A DNA stretch of 21,071 nucleotides, taken from a virus. The position numbers and the translations under genes were made by a program. The stretch is from positions 1 to 21,071 of the IMG/VR virus record IMGVR_UViG_3300042308_000293. One strand, written 5' to 3'. Shown here piece after piece: positions 19,301 to 21,071 of this stretch (positions within the stretch are counted from its first letter, which is position 1; every line of letters begins with the position of its first letter). Under the pieces are notes generated by a model. The model did not search any database and was not told where the DNA came from. It worked only from the letters and a program-made list of their open reading frames with translations.

Positions 19301-21071
19301 AAACTATTTCTTGAAAGTAACCGGCACTAATACTTTCAAGGTATACAGCGACCCATTGATGCAACTACCAGTAAGCGGAATCAATTTCCCGTATCAAGGA
19401 TTCACACAGAAAAACGTGACGCAGATATCTGCTACTAGTATAACAATGAGTAACGTTACTGGTTTAGCAGTGAATGATAATATAGTATTCACTAACTTAC
19501 CTACAGGGTTGAGCATAGTAGAAGGGCAAACTTATTATGTTCGTTCTATAATAAGCAATAACATTACCATAGCGACAGAACCAGGTGGTACAGCGATAAC
19601 AGTGGGTACAGCAGGCCCGTTCACTACAAATTATCCTGTAGCGACTAAGCCAGGGTCATTCATGTTGCTACCAGAACCGTTCGCATTCACTCCAAGTATA
19701 GTTAAGTATAACAATCGTGTTTGGATGTGTATTGTTTCTAATAACGATGACGAGTTTGTGTTTGGTAAATGGGAACAATTGAATAGCGGTGATCGCAGAT
19801 TGAATGCATTAGATCGTGCTAAGGGTTACTACGATCCTGATGTGAACATGCCCGGTACAGACTTGACACAATTGTTCACTGGATTGACATATCCTAACAC
19901 TACTTACAAGGGTAACGCATTCGAACCTGATCAGCAGTATCCGATAGATACTAGATTAGTAGATACACCATTTGATCCTACTCAGGTTAATGTTCCTGCT
20001 ATTGAATGGGATGGACAAAATTACATCGCTCCTGCAAACTTACCTAACTATGCGGCAGTAATCGCAGATATTGAAATACAAGATGAGTGGTTGCTATCAA
20101 CATTAGCAAATCAAACATTGTCGTTGACCGATATCACTAAGGGTGATGACGTTTACTTGATGACATCAGCCAACTCACCGACTCCGTTATTTAAGAGCGT
20201 AGATAAAGTACGTTGGAGCACTAATGGATTTGTAGTACCTATAGGTACACCTCCCGAATCAGCAGACTTCTTCAAAGTAAGATTGATCGCGGCGGGCATA
20301 CCATTGAATGCTGTCACATATCATGATGGCTTGTATGTGGCTGTAGGTAAGAGCATACTTACAAGCACAGATACTACGATGTGGTATGAGAGATTTAGAT
20401 TCCCGATATTTGACCAATTTAGAGATTTGTTTGATGTTTCTTACGTAGAGACTACTGCATTCTCTGGTTATATCGCAGTAGGTGTAGACTTGCTCAATGA
20501 CGCATTGATATTAAGAAGCACAGACGGAGAGTTTTGGACTAGAGTTACAGGATTGAACGATAGAACTCTAAAGGGAGTGGCATCTGGATTCAATACGATT
20601 TATGTAGTGGGAACTAGTGCTGGATTGTTAACTAGCCCAGACGGAGTAGTTTGGCAGCAAGTATCATTGCCAGGTTCACCTAGCGACTTCAATGCGGTCA
20701 CGTTCGCAGATAATACATTGGTTATAGTCGGCAATGGTGGCCGTGTATATGTATCTACAGACGGCGTGAACTTCACACAGAAATTTACAGGCACACCACA
20801 AAATCTAAACGATGTGATGTATGTTGAAGAAAGAGATCAATGGACTATTGTTGGAAATAATAATACGATATTACAAACTCAAAATATCGCAGCCAACCCG
20901 GTTACATGGGATATCACTCAGGTGTTCTCAAGCCCTGATCCTGACTATACTGTGCAAGGTGATCCATTCTTGAGCGGCTACGGTCCAGAAGAAATGGTGC
21001 CCGGCATCGTATCTGATCAATTAACTATGATTGTTAATACAAGAGCAGGAACAACTTGGCCAGCAACTGAG
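3945..21071 (+). CDS. Giant modular virion protein, at least 5,709 residues, 3' end outside window
   Basis: The frame opens at ATG 3945, one base after the gp6 stop, and stays open for 5,709 codons to the last base. The N-terminus (TLEFLPGIFQTETNSQFL, then DYYVTEPNKVRRDYQLEPGV) and many internal blocks resemble very large structural proteins encoded beside gp6 in T4-like cyanophages and pelagiphages, usually annotated as hypothetical or virion structural. It occupies the position of T4 gene 7 (baseplate wedge, 1,032 residues), but I see no residue-level match to gp7. Domains in order: conserved N-terminus (1-145), cupredoxin-like (180-250), small repeat modules (376-1124), conserved mixed region (about 1560-2550), seven FG-GAP-like blades (2800-3420), conserved scaffold (3426-3986), GLTRG and GxGY modules (4066-4180), TYYV repeats (4196-5220), Asp-box repeats (5454-5660). 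No signal peptide is seen. It is Asn/Thr/Ser/Tyr-rich with only about seven Cys. A virion role is likely from context; receptor or partner binding is inferred. Confidence 0.9.
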   Translation, partial: MTRIRTLEFLPGIFQTETNSQFLAATLDQLVNPPVTQTIQGFVGSKFGYGVDAKDYYVTEPNKVRRDYQLEPGVVFLKDNETTAYDFISYPGIIDSLKLQGAITSRNDELFESQFYSWDSFTNLDKIINYNQYYWLPDGPPAVIVAASTVFTENDYIVNSLPEAYNIRAVGAGVGTNNPTITLLRGGTYNFIVDQNTRFWIQGEPGVTGYSPTQPNLNTRDVYGVNNNGEDRGVVSFQVPQKDAQNEFNYPGNNTVGVVSTRPFSQINGARLADIGGIDGVTALNGRTVMFYNTGVTNEIGYVSSFFDQSAYDRNTGSISSPLTINASSINGLGAITVSNVSQLQIGQTVTFVGTGFGGIQAYNADVENAISTNSLIVGKKYFIDQVGTSNWINLGVASSAIVDAQIVGTQLRVYKTVSGSFSIGDTLNGSGVTTGTKILDFDEIATNNNYLNASSVTVGDSYLVRSFVDGAGNTTDFTAMGAPASGVINGSIVGTVLTVNSISSGAVNVGSYITGPGIVKGTYIVSQGTTANTYVINKTQVVTGPMTLQPSVNTLFTATAVGSGSGTVSIPTYTVSINQTVARSNINVYPIQEGTIFTAAANDAGNGFVIPFNPDIYYVTGINTGTNQITISQSLNGPTFLPTSPASGSMTVRINQGLYEQGFYTQVNDTFYTVVFLGDADDPVLSLRPAGSIPIEQKITPQYGTQYVGLHFVKNSTGVIQELPYISAPLDTLYYQDGTNPNRVGVIKLIENNETNLIDVDADILGKTNYTSKNGVVFTNGLKVSFDGDVIPRSYLSGEYYVEGVGTAIELISVTSLEVPEPFTTSTYSPYDILPYDIGPFDEGLNIPNNSDYITIARNSINKNAWARSNRWFHIQVIQATADYNDNSAILDEYAKSTNKAKRPILEFYPNLKLFNSGTIGKTAVDFVDTRTTNAFEYVENQQNYYPDVQTYTAYQGTVNSNNTPITVANLLIDQYYAIETLGSTSTVTWQSLGAIQDQDGGFEIGVEYIITDLGTTTQANWNFIAGTTTTPVSYSVGNKFTAKQSGTGTGNGTALKVLFQTSLAGVLNSDELASGQMYTITSLGTTQWNNIGYVGTPIIGGTFTASGPAIGTGTAIQGNGTVKQKTTTTVTIDPDHVTGTFSQGQWINDLRLNNPSALPIGTRILSIENTDPYQMTVYWPIPSNNIVSAVTSASFVASTKDNTDLLLFPGARVVFAADENLLIRNKIYVVGFNNTGSESYPVITLTEAEDGLVLENDMFSVEKGFSNKGKTFYFDSDEYKQAQQKQTVNQAPLFDIFDENGISYGDETVYNSSSFTGCKLFNYKISEGINDTILGFPISFSSINNVGDISFEVSLYTQQFDYIDNGSSVTSYVNNGFVYDYNTRDEYDRLIGWQTAVAPSTQYQVFQFEYVANDPALVLEPEQTFDYVVTVDVPQLSVDTTIWPSLEVYNNNNILTLGTDYTVENKIDSTVITIKLSEDIDTPIEVLILSNKVSADAYYTIPINLSNNPFNSNPDNVDIGDIRGHYQTIFDNNPDTSGVMFGSNNYRDLGNMVPWGNRIIQNSASLVLPGAFLRNPRHNLFDSLLFNSREYIKFKTLLVDTTDKLNIQQKYDPALILDLALDTITSVKSQDQPFFWSDMIPNKAPYISQTYNFNNQAETSVFPLSKIYDFSTANYDGVLVYLQRKIQGIVVTKQLVRGTDYVVSIDSPSVTVNVFLQTNDKIIVKEYNQTYGSYIPNTPTKLGLYPLYLPSVVLDNTYIEPTYFIQGHDGSYNKLYGDYNETLGMLVDFRDQVLLEFETRVYNNIKLSRTLPIETAEIVPGYFRDTALSYVEFTEIYSKNFLDWIGQNRLDYKTQLYNANDPYTYNYRDSSLKLDNSTVLQGYWRGIYEYLYDTSTPNLTPWDMIGYANKPVWWEDRYGPAPYTSNNLILWTDLQNGIDYNGGQPVVRTLYKRPGLLEIIPVDSQGELRQPIDAVIGNYNQLTFKRDWRVGDDAPVEYSYRKSSTYPFDLMRLEALLKPAAFFNLGADLDNYKYNAEFNQFLVNERNHLVPANIEIYGNGTAKTSYINWVVDYEKQLGVDATKNIKELLTNLDVRLVYRLAGFSDKTLLKFFVEKGTPESRNSSLLIPDESYQILLYQNQPMTKLIYSGVVVQKMQEGYAVFGNSQTTAFFKILKPILNGPKKRVTVQDATVNVADNYSSEEEIVPYGTIYYSLQDVSQFLMSYGAWLTANGAVFDDQIQNVAITWNQMVAEFLYWTQTGFIDGSIITLNPSARKLTIDKESQVVQPLTYDNSNFVLNNNMYPIQNKDLSIFRDGTRFSISPLNEGDAVSYGQFSLSNIEHAVVFQNETLFNDTIYNLESGLKQNRIYVRGTKSGEWNGTLFASGFIYNQDNIQEWVPGLKYTKGAIIKYKNKYFTALKIVQPNLKFKEDEWKETDYDEVQKGLLPNSSTRSYESALYYNANKANLEQDADLLSFSLIGFRPREYMASADLTDITQVNVYKNLIREKGTLNAVKAFKGANLPQGGIDYDVYENWAIMQGTFGGTLNDNFVQFRLKESNLSNNPSIVGITDGNDIEGAQQLVPLYSLFNYGRPVTDPNILPEVTSDIPSATFPTAGYVNVNDVKMSAYFYSNLPTAVGKDGLTVSLSQLNVGDYVWLADYKASWQIMTPSSVGRVLLVRNNLNGTSTVRFADNHNLNRYDIFAIINFDGSVNGYYVANNIIGPKEVLITLTLSPSVRAVVGEGAALRFASQRVTKPGNVQNLPLLNNEFTKNTVWVDENNDGGWAVYRKNINFKYQREFTKENSQKFGSAVAYTPLIDYLFSDPNLGKVYRYQFDATTGDYDLDEILSGVTTFGTTIVHEQNIVAISQPENTPKVSLYTVNDTRVTDNIILYQEILASSIGASITNFGKGLALSGDTNWLFISDYNENPIGTRNKVHVLRKRNQIIDVDNTTVLDAAATYQILDPGTVNWVDLALEPIANETGIYLKWDGTTTPTGEGTAIRCDYQYVATIDGDATIDRFGYSLSTNNDGTILVVGAPSKDLDVVNQGRSYVYNRLVQNYEVPIGTTAPLTFTLAWSPTVGLPLTVSKNGIVIDPSDYSFSGTTFIFTGTYAVGDIITVSGNQFVKIQEMNVSEDNTRIGPQFGHCVDSNTFATEILIGAPFYISSINSEGSVTRYTNGSARFGTITSTSDVNVTTTRQLLINGYLVSIPAGNASAAASAINNATITNVVASANGSKLTISLINSNLALSNQELLISVTNNVTLSELGFQLYAKTQTILNPHSTGPSQFGTVIKFNEHNSVAISAPSGTRYALTTFDFIDDENYQNDTIFDNNSTQFLDSFANAGAVYAYDYLSNYNESLLNIGNYTYAQSVNDTSLDYGAQPRYGSALDWSAGRIVIGSPDYRPEDLDGQVVIYDNTLGTTNWIVLRQTSPVVDIDKVYNVQLFSAETNNTLSNLDYMDPLQGKLLGAIRQNIDVISNIDPAGYNNSAATATLVWGEAQLGTIWFDTSNIRYVDYHQNDNSYNARYWGSLFPGSDVAVYSWVGSTVQPSAYTGPGTPKDISSYTVQTVLNSSNTIVPVYYFWVRNTGIIYNGKSLSDINITQYLINPKSSGISYMAPVRPDAVALYNVKPFLNSNDTVLQLGYSTGSQDNPAHQQFTLIRQDFPDDFLPGVPGTRGYVTPQTLYDRLLDSMSGVDETGAVVPDPFLPKAVQSGVLARPRQSFFYNRYKAIQNYLQYANTIMALYPISEIRSFNFLNTSGRYYDTTDYWENINWWAPGYDNNTKAVLQVQVYADLSTLEVSIGTIVTVAQNSNGSAETYRYDGEGVWTRIGLQNGTIRFKDELYDYSAAGYGFGGTFYDTDSFDVFPSEETRWIIRALNEQIYTSELLIYRNKSLILLFEYIQEETIENQNYLPWLNKTSLIDVSHKVRELRELKNFVSDNEQFLEGYINETKPYHVVIKEFSFDYERTDVYPGTLTDFDLPATYDTNIDKFVSPELVYSNPNTDYEFLPDDSVWTNEKYTEWFNNYGVSLTGQENYHIAKLESYLTLSSQNMIVDNPQGFPVNGTVIIGEEKISYANVDRGTGLITGLTRGVDQTTITDHLPGAQIRIDLPGVLVLDTGRNYANPPRILASIDTTIYPEPKQEAVLEAVMSLGSVVAINVIDPGQGYAVTPEIVIDPAERFSFNSSNVSVANNTIDIYAPILVTGDLVRYVEGTENVGGLANKQYYYINVLSSSPTTTLALYTTYADALNDNNRVKFLTQGTGTQNFEFGARAVPITSSTPIRENNITLRFDRTTYNTQVSDWTANTFYGSEFVSYTLEGASSEVSLASVQPDINRILSSAQGTAFPIVNITNDRDIEWSSFERSIDYIVSNNEIKLVYTSSPGDENPSGSTVGFTIGMPVKFTGVTGPQIIAGQTYYISEIVSLSGFKISLTQGGSTLALTPNSYLDMKMFTAQVIDTAEITTIYSGYRNVTATTQSNDAVKVELTAIGTGGTNGLYTNLPVYFTGTIFGGLEADKIYYVVSVLGSELFTLSETPDPATVRVLEMNAASQIIVQNTNGLEVNDPIVFDSMSINGEAVGTFGNIQRQVIYYIKSIGINVITISTTPGGSTFNTGVVAPANGNYCFITSQASVKQLTNATGSCTMVVSLPVSPGQVDGQKFTFYPTSQHYADITAPNLTYGNLLQKNIEQTLSDNDVAFSSNRTGLYTGFPFTVSATVGANIPSNIGGLQSGKTYYAYDIGNVEIVCQSSTSSTLVYNASFTGTTMNVTSITSGSGVLYPGTLVTGTGVQTNTYIKSYISGTGGVGTYEISKDYFVPVVTTDTTSVTGILTVATDYNTNMIYEGMPIVFSLIPLGGIVSGFTYYVRHIISGTRFTVSQVKDEASISLTVSNGTMLGTGSPSLKAYLPLGSLTTGYKYVIRDVGDGTPSTAWSTIGATYINNVATLTPGQKIIIYTTGTTNWNIIAGTTGVTYNVNDILTVENPGILTVGAGTAFIAEFTATGTGSLTDAGSATVVLAASGDTATLDQEIIADPTFDVGYILGGYSVVINNGGLGFTQNNTITIPGTLLGGTTPDNDLTLTVSRINAIEAGAFSWSLPRESDGEITKVIESGTPIGTATNYFLKVTGTNTFKVYSDPLMQLPVSGINFPYQGFTQKNVTQISATSITMSNVTGLAVNDNIVFTNLPTGLSIVEGQTYYVRSIISNNITIATEPGGTAITVGTAGPFTTNYPVATKPGSFMLLPEPFAFTPSIVKYNNRVWMCIVSNNDDEFVFGKWEQLNSGDRRLNALDRAKGYYDPDVNMPGTDLTQLFTGLTYPNTTYKGNAFEPDQQYPIDTRLVDTPFDPTQVNVPAIEWDGQNYIAPANLPNYAAVIADIEIQDEWLLSTLANQTLSLTDITKGDDVYLMTSANSPTPLFKSVDKVRWSTNGFVVPIGTPPESADFFKVRLIAAGIPLNAVTYHDGLYVAVGKSILTSTDTTMWYERFRFPIFDQFRDLFDVSYVETTAFSGYIAVGVDLLNDALILRSTDGEFWTRVTGLNDRTLKGVASGFNTIYVVGTSAGLLTSPDGVVWQQVSLPGSPSDFNAVTFADNTLVIVGNGGRVYVSTDGVNFTQKFTGTPQNLNDVMYVEERDQWTIVGNNNTILQTQNIAANPVTWDITQVFSSPDPDYTVQGDPFLSGYGPEEMVPGIVSDQLTMIVNTRAGTTWPATE
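4482..4694 (+). other. Cupredoxin-like beta domain (no copper ligands seen)
   Basis: Residues about 180-250 read TLLRGGTYNFIVDQNTRFWI, a turn with GEPGVTGY, then DVYGVNNNGEDRGVVSFQVP. This is the pattern (L-x-R-G-x-T-Y-x-F, G-V-x-N-N-G, G-x-x-x-F-x-V-P) of a beta-sandwich domain common in marine phage structural proteins. The His and Cys that ligate copper in true cupredoxins are absent, so a structural or binding role is likelier than redox. The fold is inferred from pattern only. Confidence 0.5.
5070..5432 (+). repeat. GTTxW-type modules, copies 1-2
   Basis: Copy 1 (5070-5174) reads VGKKYFIDQVGTSNWINLGV; copy 2 (5313-5432) reads VGDSYLVRSF, then TTDFTAMGAP and GSIVGT. Shared pattern: hydrophobic-G-x-x-Y-x-I/V, then GTT/S-x-W/F, then two to three residues and a hydrophobic-G/A. 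Many aquatic phage tail proteins carry such 35-50 residue modules with the core GTTDF. They are probably small beta units. Boundaries are approximate. Confidence 0.55.
5178..5591 (+). repeat. GxGVxxxT modules, copies 1-2
   Basis: Copy 1 (5178-5312) has GSFSIGDTLNGSGVTTGTKI and copy 2 (5424-5591) has NVGSYITGPGIVKGTYIVSQ. The shared pattern is x-G-x-x-hydrophobic-x-G-x-G-V/I-x-x-x-T-x-I, usually followed by a Y-x-hydrophobic strand. A third copy lies 13 kb downstream at 18216-18410. Copies interleave with the GTTxW modules, as expected if modules were shuffled and then diverged. Confidence 0.5.
5712..5868 (+). repeat. Isolated early TYYV-type module
   Basis: The translated segment carries QEGTIFTAAANDAGNGFVIP followed by DIYYVTGINTGTNQITISQS. 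The hydrophobic-Y-Y-V strand, short turn and x-I-T-I-S strand match the repeat that forms a cluster from 16530 onward. The similarity is low and boundaries are approximate. Confidence 0.4.
6858..7316 (+). repeat. Tandem GTTxW-type modules, copies 3-5
   Basis: Three adjacent copies: 6858-6955 (IDQYYAIETLGS, VTWQSLGAI), 6954-7121 (GVEYIITDLGTTTQANWNFI, ending SGTGTGNGTAL), and 7161-7316 (GQMYTITSLGTTQWNNIGYV, then GGTFTASGPAIGTGTAI). The last is the best match to the usual module: Y-x-I-x-S-L-G-T-T-x-W, F-T-A-x-G, and a GTGTA end. The copies differ at most positions, so they are old or fast-evolving rather than recent duplications. Confidence 0.6.
9219..9370 (+). other. IQGHDGSY conserved block of the giant protein
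   Basis: Residues about 1759-1809 read YIEPTYFIQGHDGSYNKLYG, then DYNETLGML, FRDQVLLEFETRVYNNIKL. The H-D-G-S-Y followed by Y-G-D-Y and an acidic helix ending in R-hydrophobic-Y-N-N-I-K is a stretch I recognise as recurrent in large structural proteins of marine T4-like phages. H-D could suggest a catalytic or metal site, but no further active-site residues are identifiable and a structural role is equally possible. Confidence 0.4.
9393..11580 (+). other. Long conserved mixed alpha/beta scaffold of the giant protein
   Basis: Residues about 1817-2546 differ from the Thr/Gly-rich module regions. They are richer in charged and aromatic residues and contain plausible helices (for example LSYVEFTEIYSKNFLDWIGQ, DLMRLEALLKPAAFF, DVSQFLMSYGAWL). 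Trp-rich turns such as GYANKPVWWEDRYGP and FKRDWRVGDD are strongly reminiscent of the corresponding part of cyanophage giant proteins. I take this as a core scaffold. No enzymatic motif is seen. Confidence 0.45.
11130..11262 (+). other. Small W/Y module resembling carbohydrate-binding type 5/12 pattern
   Basis: Residues about 2396-2440 read QEWVPGLKYTKGAIIKYKNK, YFTALKIVQ, then DEWKE. The W-x-P-G-x-x-Y-x-x-G-x-x-V/I-x-Y-x-x-x-Y-x-A...W order resembles the small chitin-binding-type module found in many phage tail proteins. A related, shorter version is at 19689-19800. Binding to a glycan is inferred only. Confidence 0.35.
12342..14204 (+). repeat. Seven FG-GAP-like blades (candidate beta-propeller)
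   Basis: Seven repeats begin with F/Y-G at 12366, 12504, 12666, 13005, 13374, 13812 and 14100 (residues 2808, 2854, 2908, 3021, 3144, 3290, 3386). The clearest is FGYSLSTNNDGTILVVGAPS followed by GRSYVYNR. Others are QFGHCV with EILIGAPF and EGSVTRY; QFGTVI with VAISAPSG and GAVYAYDY; and YGSALD with RIVIGSPD and GQVVIYDN. The first three are more diverged (KFGSAVAY with GKVYRYQF; TFGTTIV with IVAISQPE; NFGKGLAL with WLFISDYN). FG-GAP repeats form the seven-bladed propeller of integrin alpha chains and occur in bacterial surface proteins. The Ca-binding DxDxDG-type loop is not preserved. Blades are separated by inserted modules at about 12804-12950, 13116-13360 and 13500-13790. Confidence 0.7.
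12804..12950 (+). repeat. GTTxW-type module inserted between FG-GAP blades 3 and 4
   Basis: The segment reads AATYQILDPGTVNWVDLALE and ends in GTTTPTGEGTAI. It keeps Y-x-I-x-x-x-G-T-x-x-W and the GTA-like end of the modules near 7.1 kb and 18.7 kb. Its place inside the blade array suggests a module inserted in a propeller loop. Confidence 0.45.
14220..15903 (+). other. Second conserved scaffold region of the giant protein
   Basis: Residues about 3426-3986 contain blocks I recognise from cyanophage-type giant structural proteins: QGKLLGAIRQNID, then LGTIWFDTSNIRYVDYHQND, ARYWGSLFPGS, a YYFWV strand, PDAVALYN, WENINWWAPGYD, PSEETRWIIRALNEQIYTSE leading into LLIYRNKSLILLFEYIQEE, and INETKPYHVVIKEF. 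The final part (about 15540-15850) is helical and charged. The region interrupts the beta-module pattern and is probably structural. No catalytic motif is seen. Confidence 0.5.
16140..16485 (+). other. GLTRG and GxGY small modules
   Basis: The first module (16140-16275) reads GTVIIGEEKISYANVDRGTG then LITGLTRGVD and ends HLPGAQIRI. It is a compact beta unit (G-E-E-x-I-x-Y, G-L-T-R-G, H-x-x-G-A) frequent in marine phage tail proteins. It is followed by two GxxY-x-x-P units: LDTGRNYANPPRIL and VIDPGQGYAVTPEIVID (to 16485), separated by VMSLGSVVAINV. The D-P-G-x-G-Y-x-x-x-P pattern is a known repeat in such proteins. All functions are unknown. Confidence 0.5.
18216..18410 (+). repeat. GxGVxxxT module, copy 3
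   Basis: This copy reads TSITSGSGVLYPGTLVTGTG, VQTNTYIKSYISGTG, then GTYEISKDYFVPV. It is the fullest version of the module at 5178-5591 (x-G-T-L-V-x-G-x-G-V-x-x-x-T-x-I, then G-T-Y-x-hydrophobic-S). It lies between two TYYV modules. Confidence 0.5.
18678..18965 (+). repeat. Tandem GTTxW-type modules, late copies
   Basis: Two adjacent copies: 18678-18770 (TTGYKYVIRDVGD, TAWSTIGATY) and 18780-18965 (PGQKIIIYTTGTTNWNIIAG, then YNVNDILTV and FIAEFTATGTGSL). The second has both the GTTNW core and the F-T-A-T-G-T-G end that mark the module elsewhere in the protein. Confidence 0.55.
19689..19960 (+). other. Conserved block before the Asp-box repeats
   Basis: Residues about 5249-5339 read SIVKYNNRVWMCIVSNNDDE, FVFGKWEQL, RLNALDRAKGYYDPD, NMPGTDLTQLF, GLTYPNTTYKGNAF. 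The first part repeats the W/Y small-module pattern of 11130-11262. The second (N-A-L-D-R, Y-Y-x-P, M-P-G-x-D-L-T-Q-L, Y-P-N-T-T-Y-x-G-N-x-F) is a block I recognise from related marine phage proteins. It is probably a linker or base for the following repeats. Confidence 0.45.
20304..20924 (+). repeat. Five Asp-box / BNR-like repeats
   Basis: Five repeats of about 32-40 residues: 20304-20399 (LYVAVGKSILTSTDTTMWYE), 20427-20546 (YIAVGV, ILRSTDGEFWTRV), 20568-20663 (IYVVGTSAGLLTSPDGVVWQ), 20688-20786 (LVIVGNGGRVYVSTDGVNFT) and 20805-20924 (WTIVGNNNTILQT, TWDITQV). Each has hydrophobic-x-x-V-G, a Gly-containing turn and S-x-D-G-x-x-W/F, the Asp-box seen in sialidase, Ycf48 and other beta-propellers. 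The last copy lost the Asp-box proper. Sialidase catalytic residues cannot be identified, so this is a structural or binding propeller, with possible further blades beyond the window. Confidence 0.65.

Larger units (their letters stand above)
16530..19604 (+). repeat. Cluster of diverged TYYV modules
   Basis: About seven copies, roughly 45-57 residues each: 16530-16700, 17124-17282, 17430-17582, 17622-17792, 18060-18194, 18465-18614 and 19452-19604. The shared order is a strand with V/I-x-F, a Gly-rich turn, hydrophobic-x-x-G-x-T/I-Y-Y-V/I, a short turn, a F-x-I/V-S strand, and often P-G-G. The best copies are IIAGQTYYISEIVSLSGFKI (17188 on), IVSGFTYYVRHIISGTRFTV (18510s on) and IVEGQTYYVRSIISNNITIA (19516 on). 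Divergence is high, and other module types (GxGVxxxT, GTTxW) are interposed. This is consistent with a long string of small beta domains. Confidence 0.65.

Noticed and set aside
862-20794. Many short reverse-strand open frames opposite gp6 and the giant gene
   Set aside because: They are 60-114 codons, scattered, overlap well-supported coding sequence, and show no recognisable protein pattern. They are shadows of the codon usage of the forward genes.
20304-20924. Possible sialidase activity of the Asp-box repeats
   Set aside because: Asp-boxes are structural. The catalytic Arg triad, Tyr and Glu arrangement cannot be recognised here.
1-21071. Apparent abundance of CTAG, unlike many bacterial genomes
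   Set aside because: A rough count gives about 3-5 per kb, close to what base composition predicts, and it is explained by frequent xCT-AGx codon pairs (Thr/Pro/Ala-Ser).
3945-21071. Possible recent nucleotide-level tandem duplication behind the protein repeats
   Set aside because: Module copies share only short amino acid patterns; no long identical or near-identical DNA stretches were noticed between copies.
1-21071. Mobile elements, CRISPR arrays, tRNAs or diversity-generating retroelement template repeats
   Set aside because: Noncoding sequence totals under 100 bases, with no inverted-repeat-bounded elements, spaced direct repeats or reverse transcriptase frame.

Overview
The window is a late structural block of a tailed, contractile-tail (T4-like, myovirus) phage. 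All supported genes are on the + strand and packed almost without gaps. The AT-rich composition and the close resemblance of all three proteins to those of T4-like cyanophages and pelagiphages suggest a marine or other aquatic T4-like phage. The host cannot be named from this window. No bacterial gene, tRNA, integrase, insertion sequence or CRISPR array is visible, and no reverse-strand gene is supported.

Layout. Bases 1-47 hold the unresolved tail of an upstream gene and a short AT-rich leader. Bases 48-500 encode a gp25-type baseplate wedge protein. A 47-base gap carries a T4-late-promoter-like GATAAATA. Bases 548-3943 encode gp6, the baseplate wedge protein, with recognisable gp6 ends but much longer than the 660 residues of T4 gp6. 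One base after the gp6 stop codon (TAA g ATG) a giant reading frame opens at 3945. I translated it codon by codon and found no stop through 21071, the window edge. It therefore has at least 5,709 codons (over 600 kDa) and its C-terminus lies outside the window. It sits where gene 7 follows gene 6 in T4.

The giant protein is a mosaic of beta-rich modules strung between conserved scaffold regions. In order these are: a conserved N-terminus; a cupredoxin-like domain without visible copper ligands; small repeat modules of at least three kinds; a long conserved mixed helical region (about residues 1817-2546); seven FG-GAP-like blades that could form one beta-propeller interrupted by inserted modules (about 2800-3420); a second conserved scaffold (about 3426-3986); a cluster of TYYV modules (about 4196-5220); and at least five Asp-box/BNR-like repeats near the window end (about 5454-5660).

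Working picture: gp25 and gp6 are baseplate wedge components. The giant protein, made from the same transcript and probably translationally coupled to gp6, is inferred to be a baseplate-attached or peripheral virion protein whose propellers and small beta modules could bind host-surface ligands or other tail proteins. The homology of the first two genes is strong. The virion role of the giant protein rests on context and family resemblance. Its receptor-binding role is inference.
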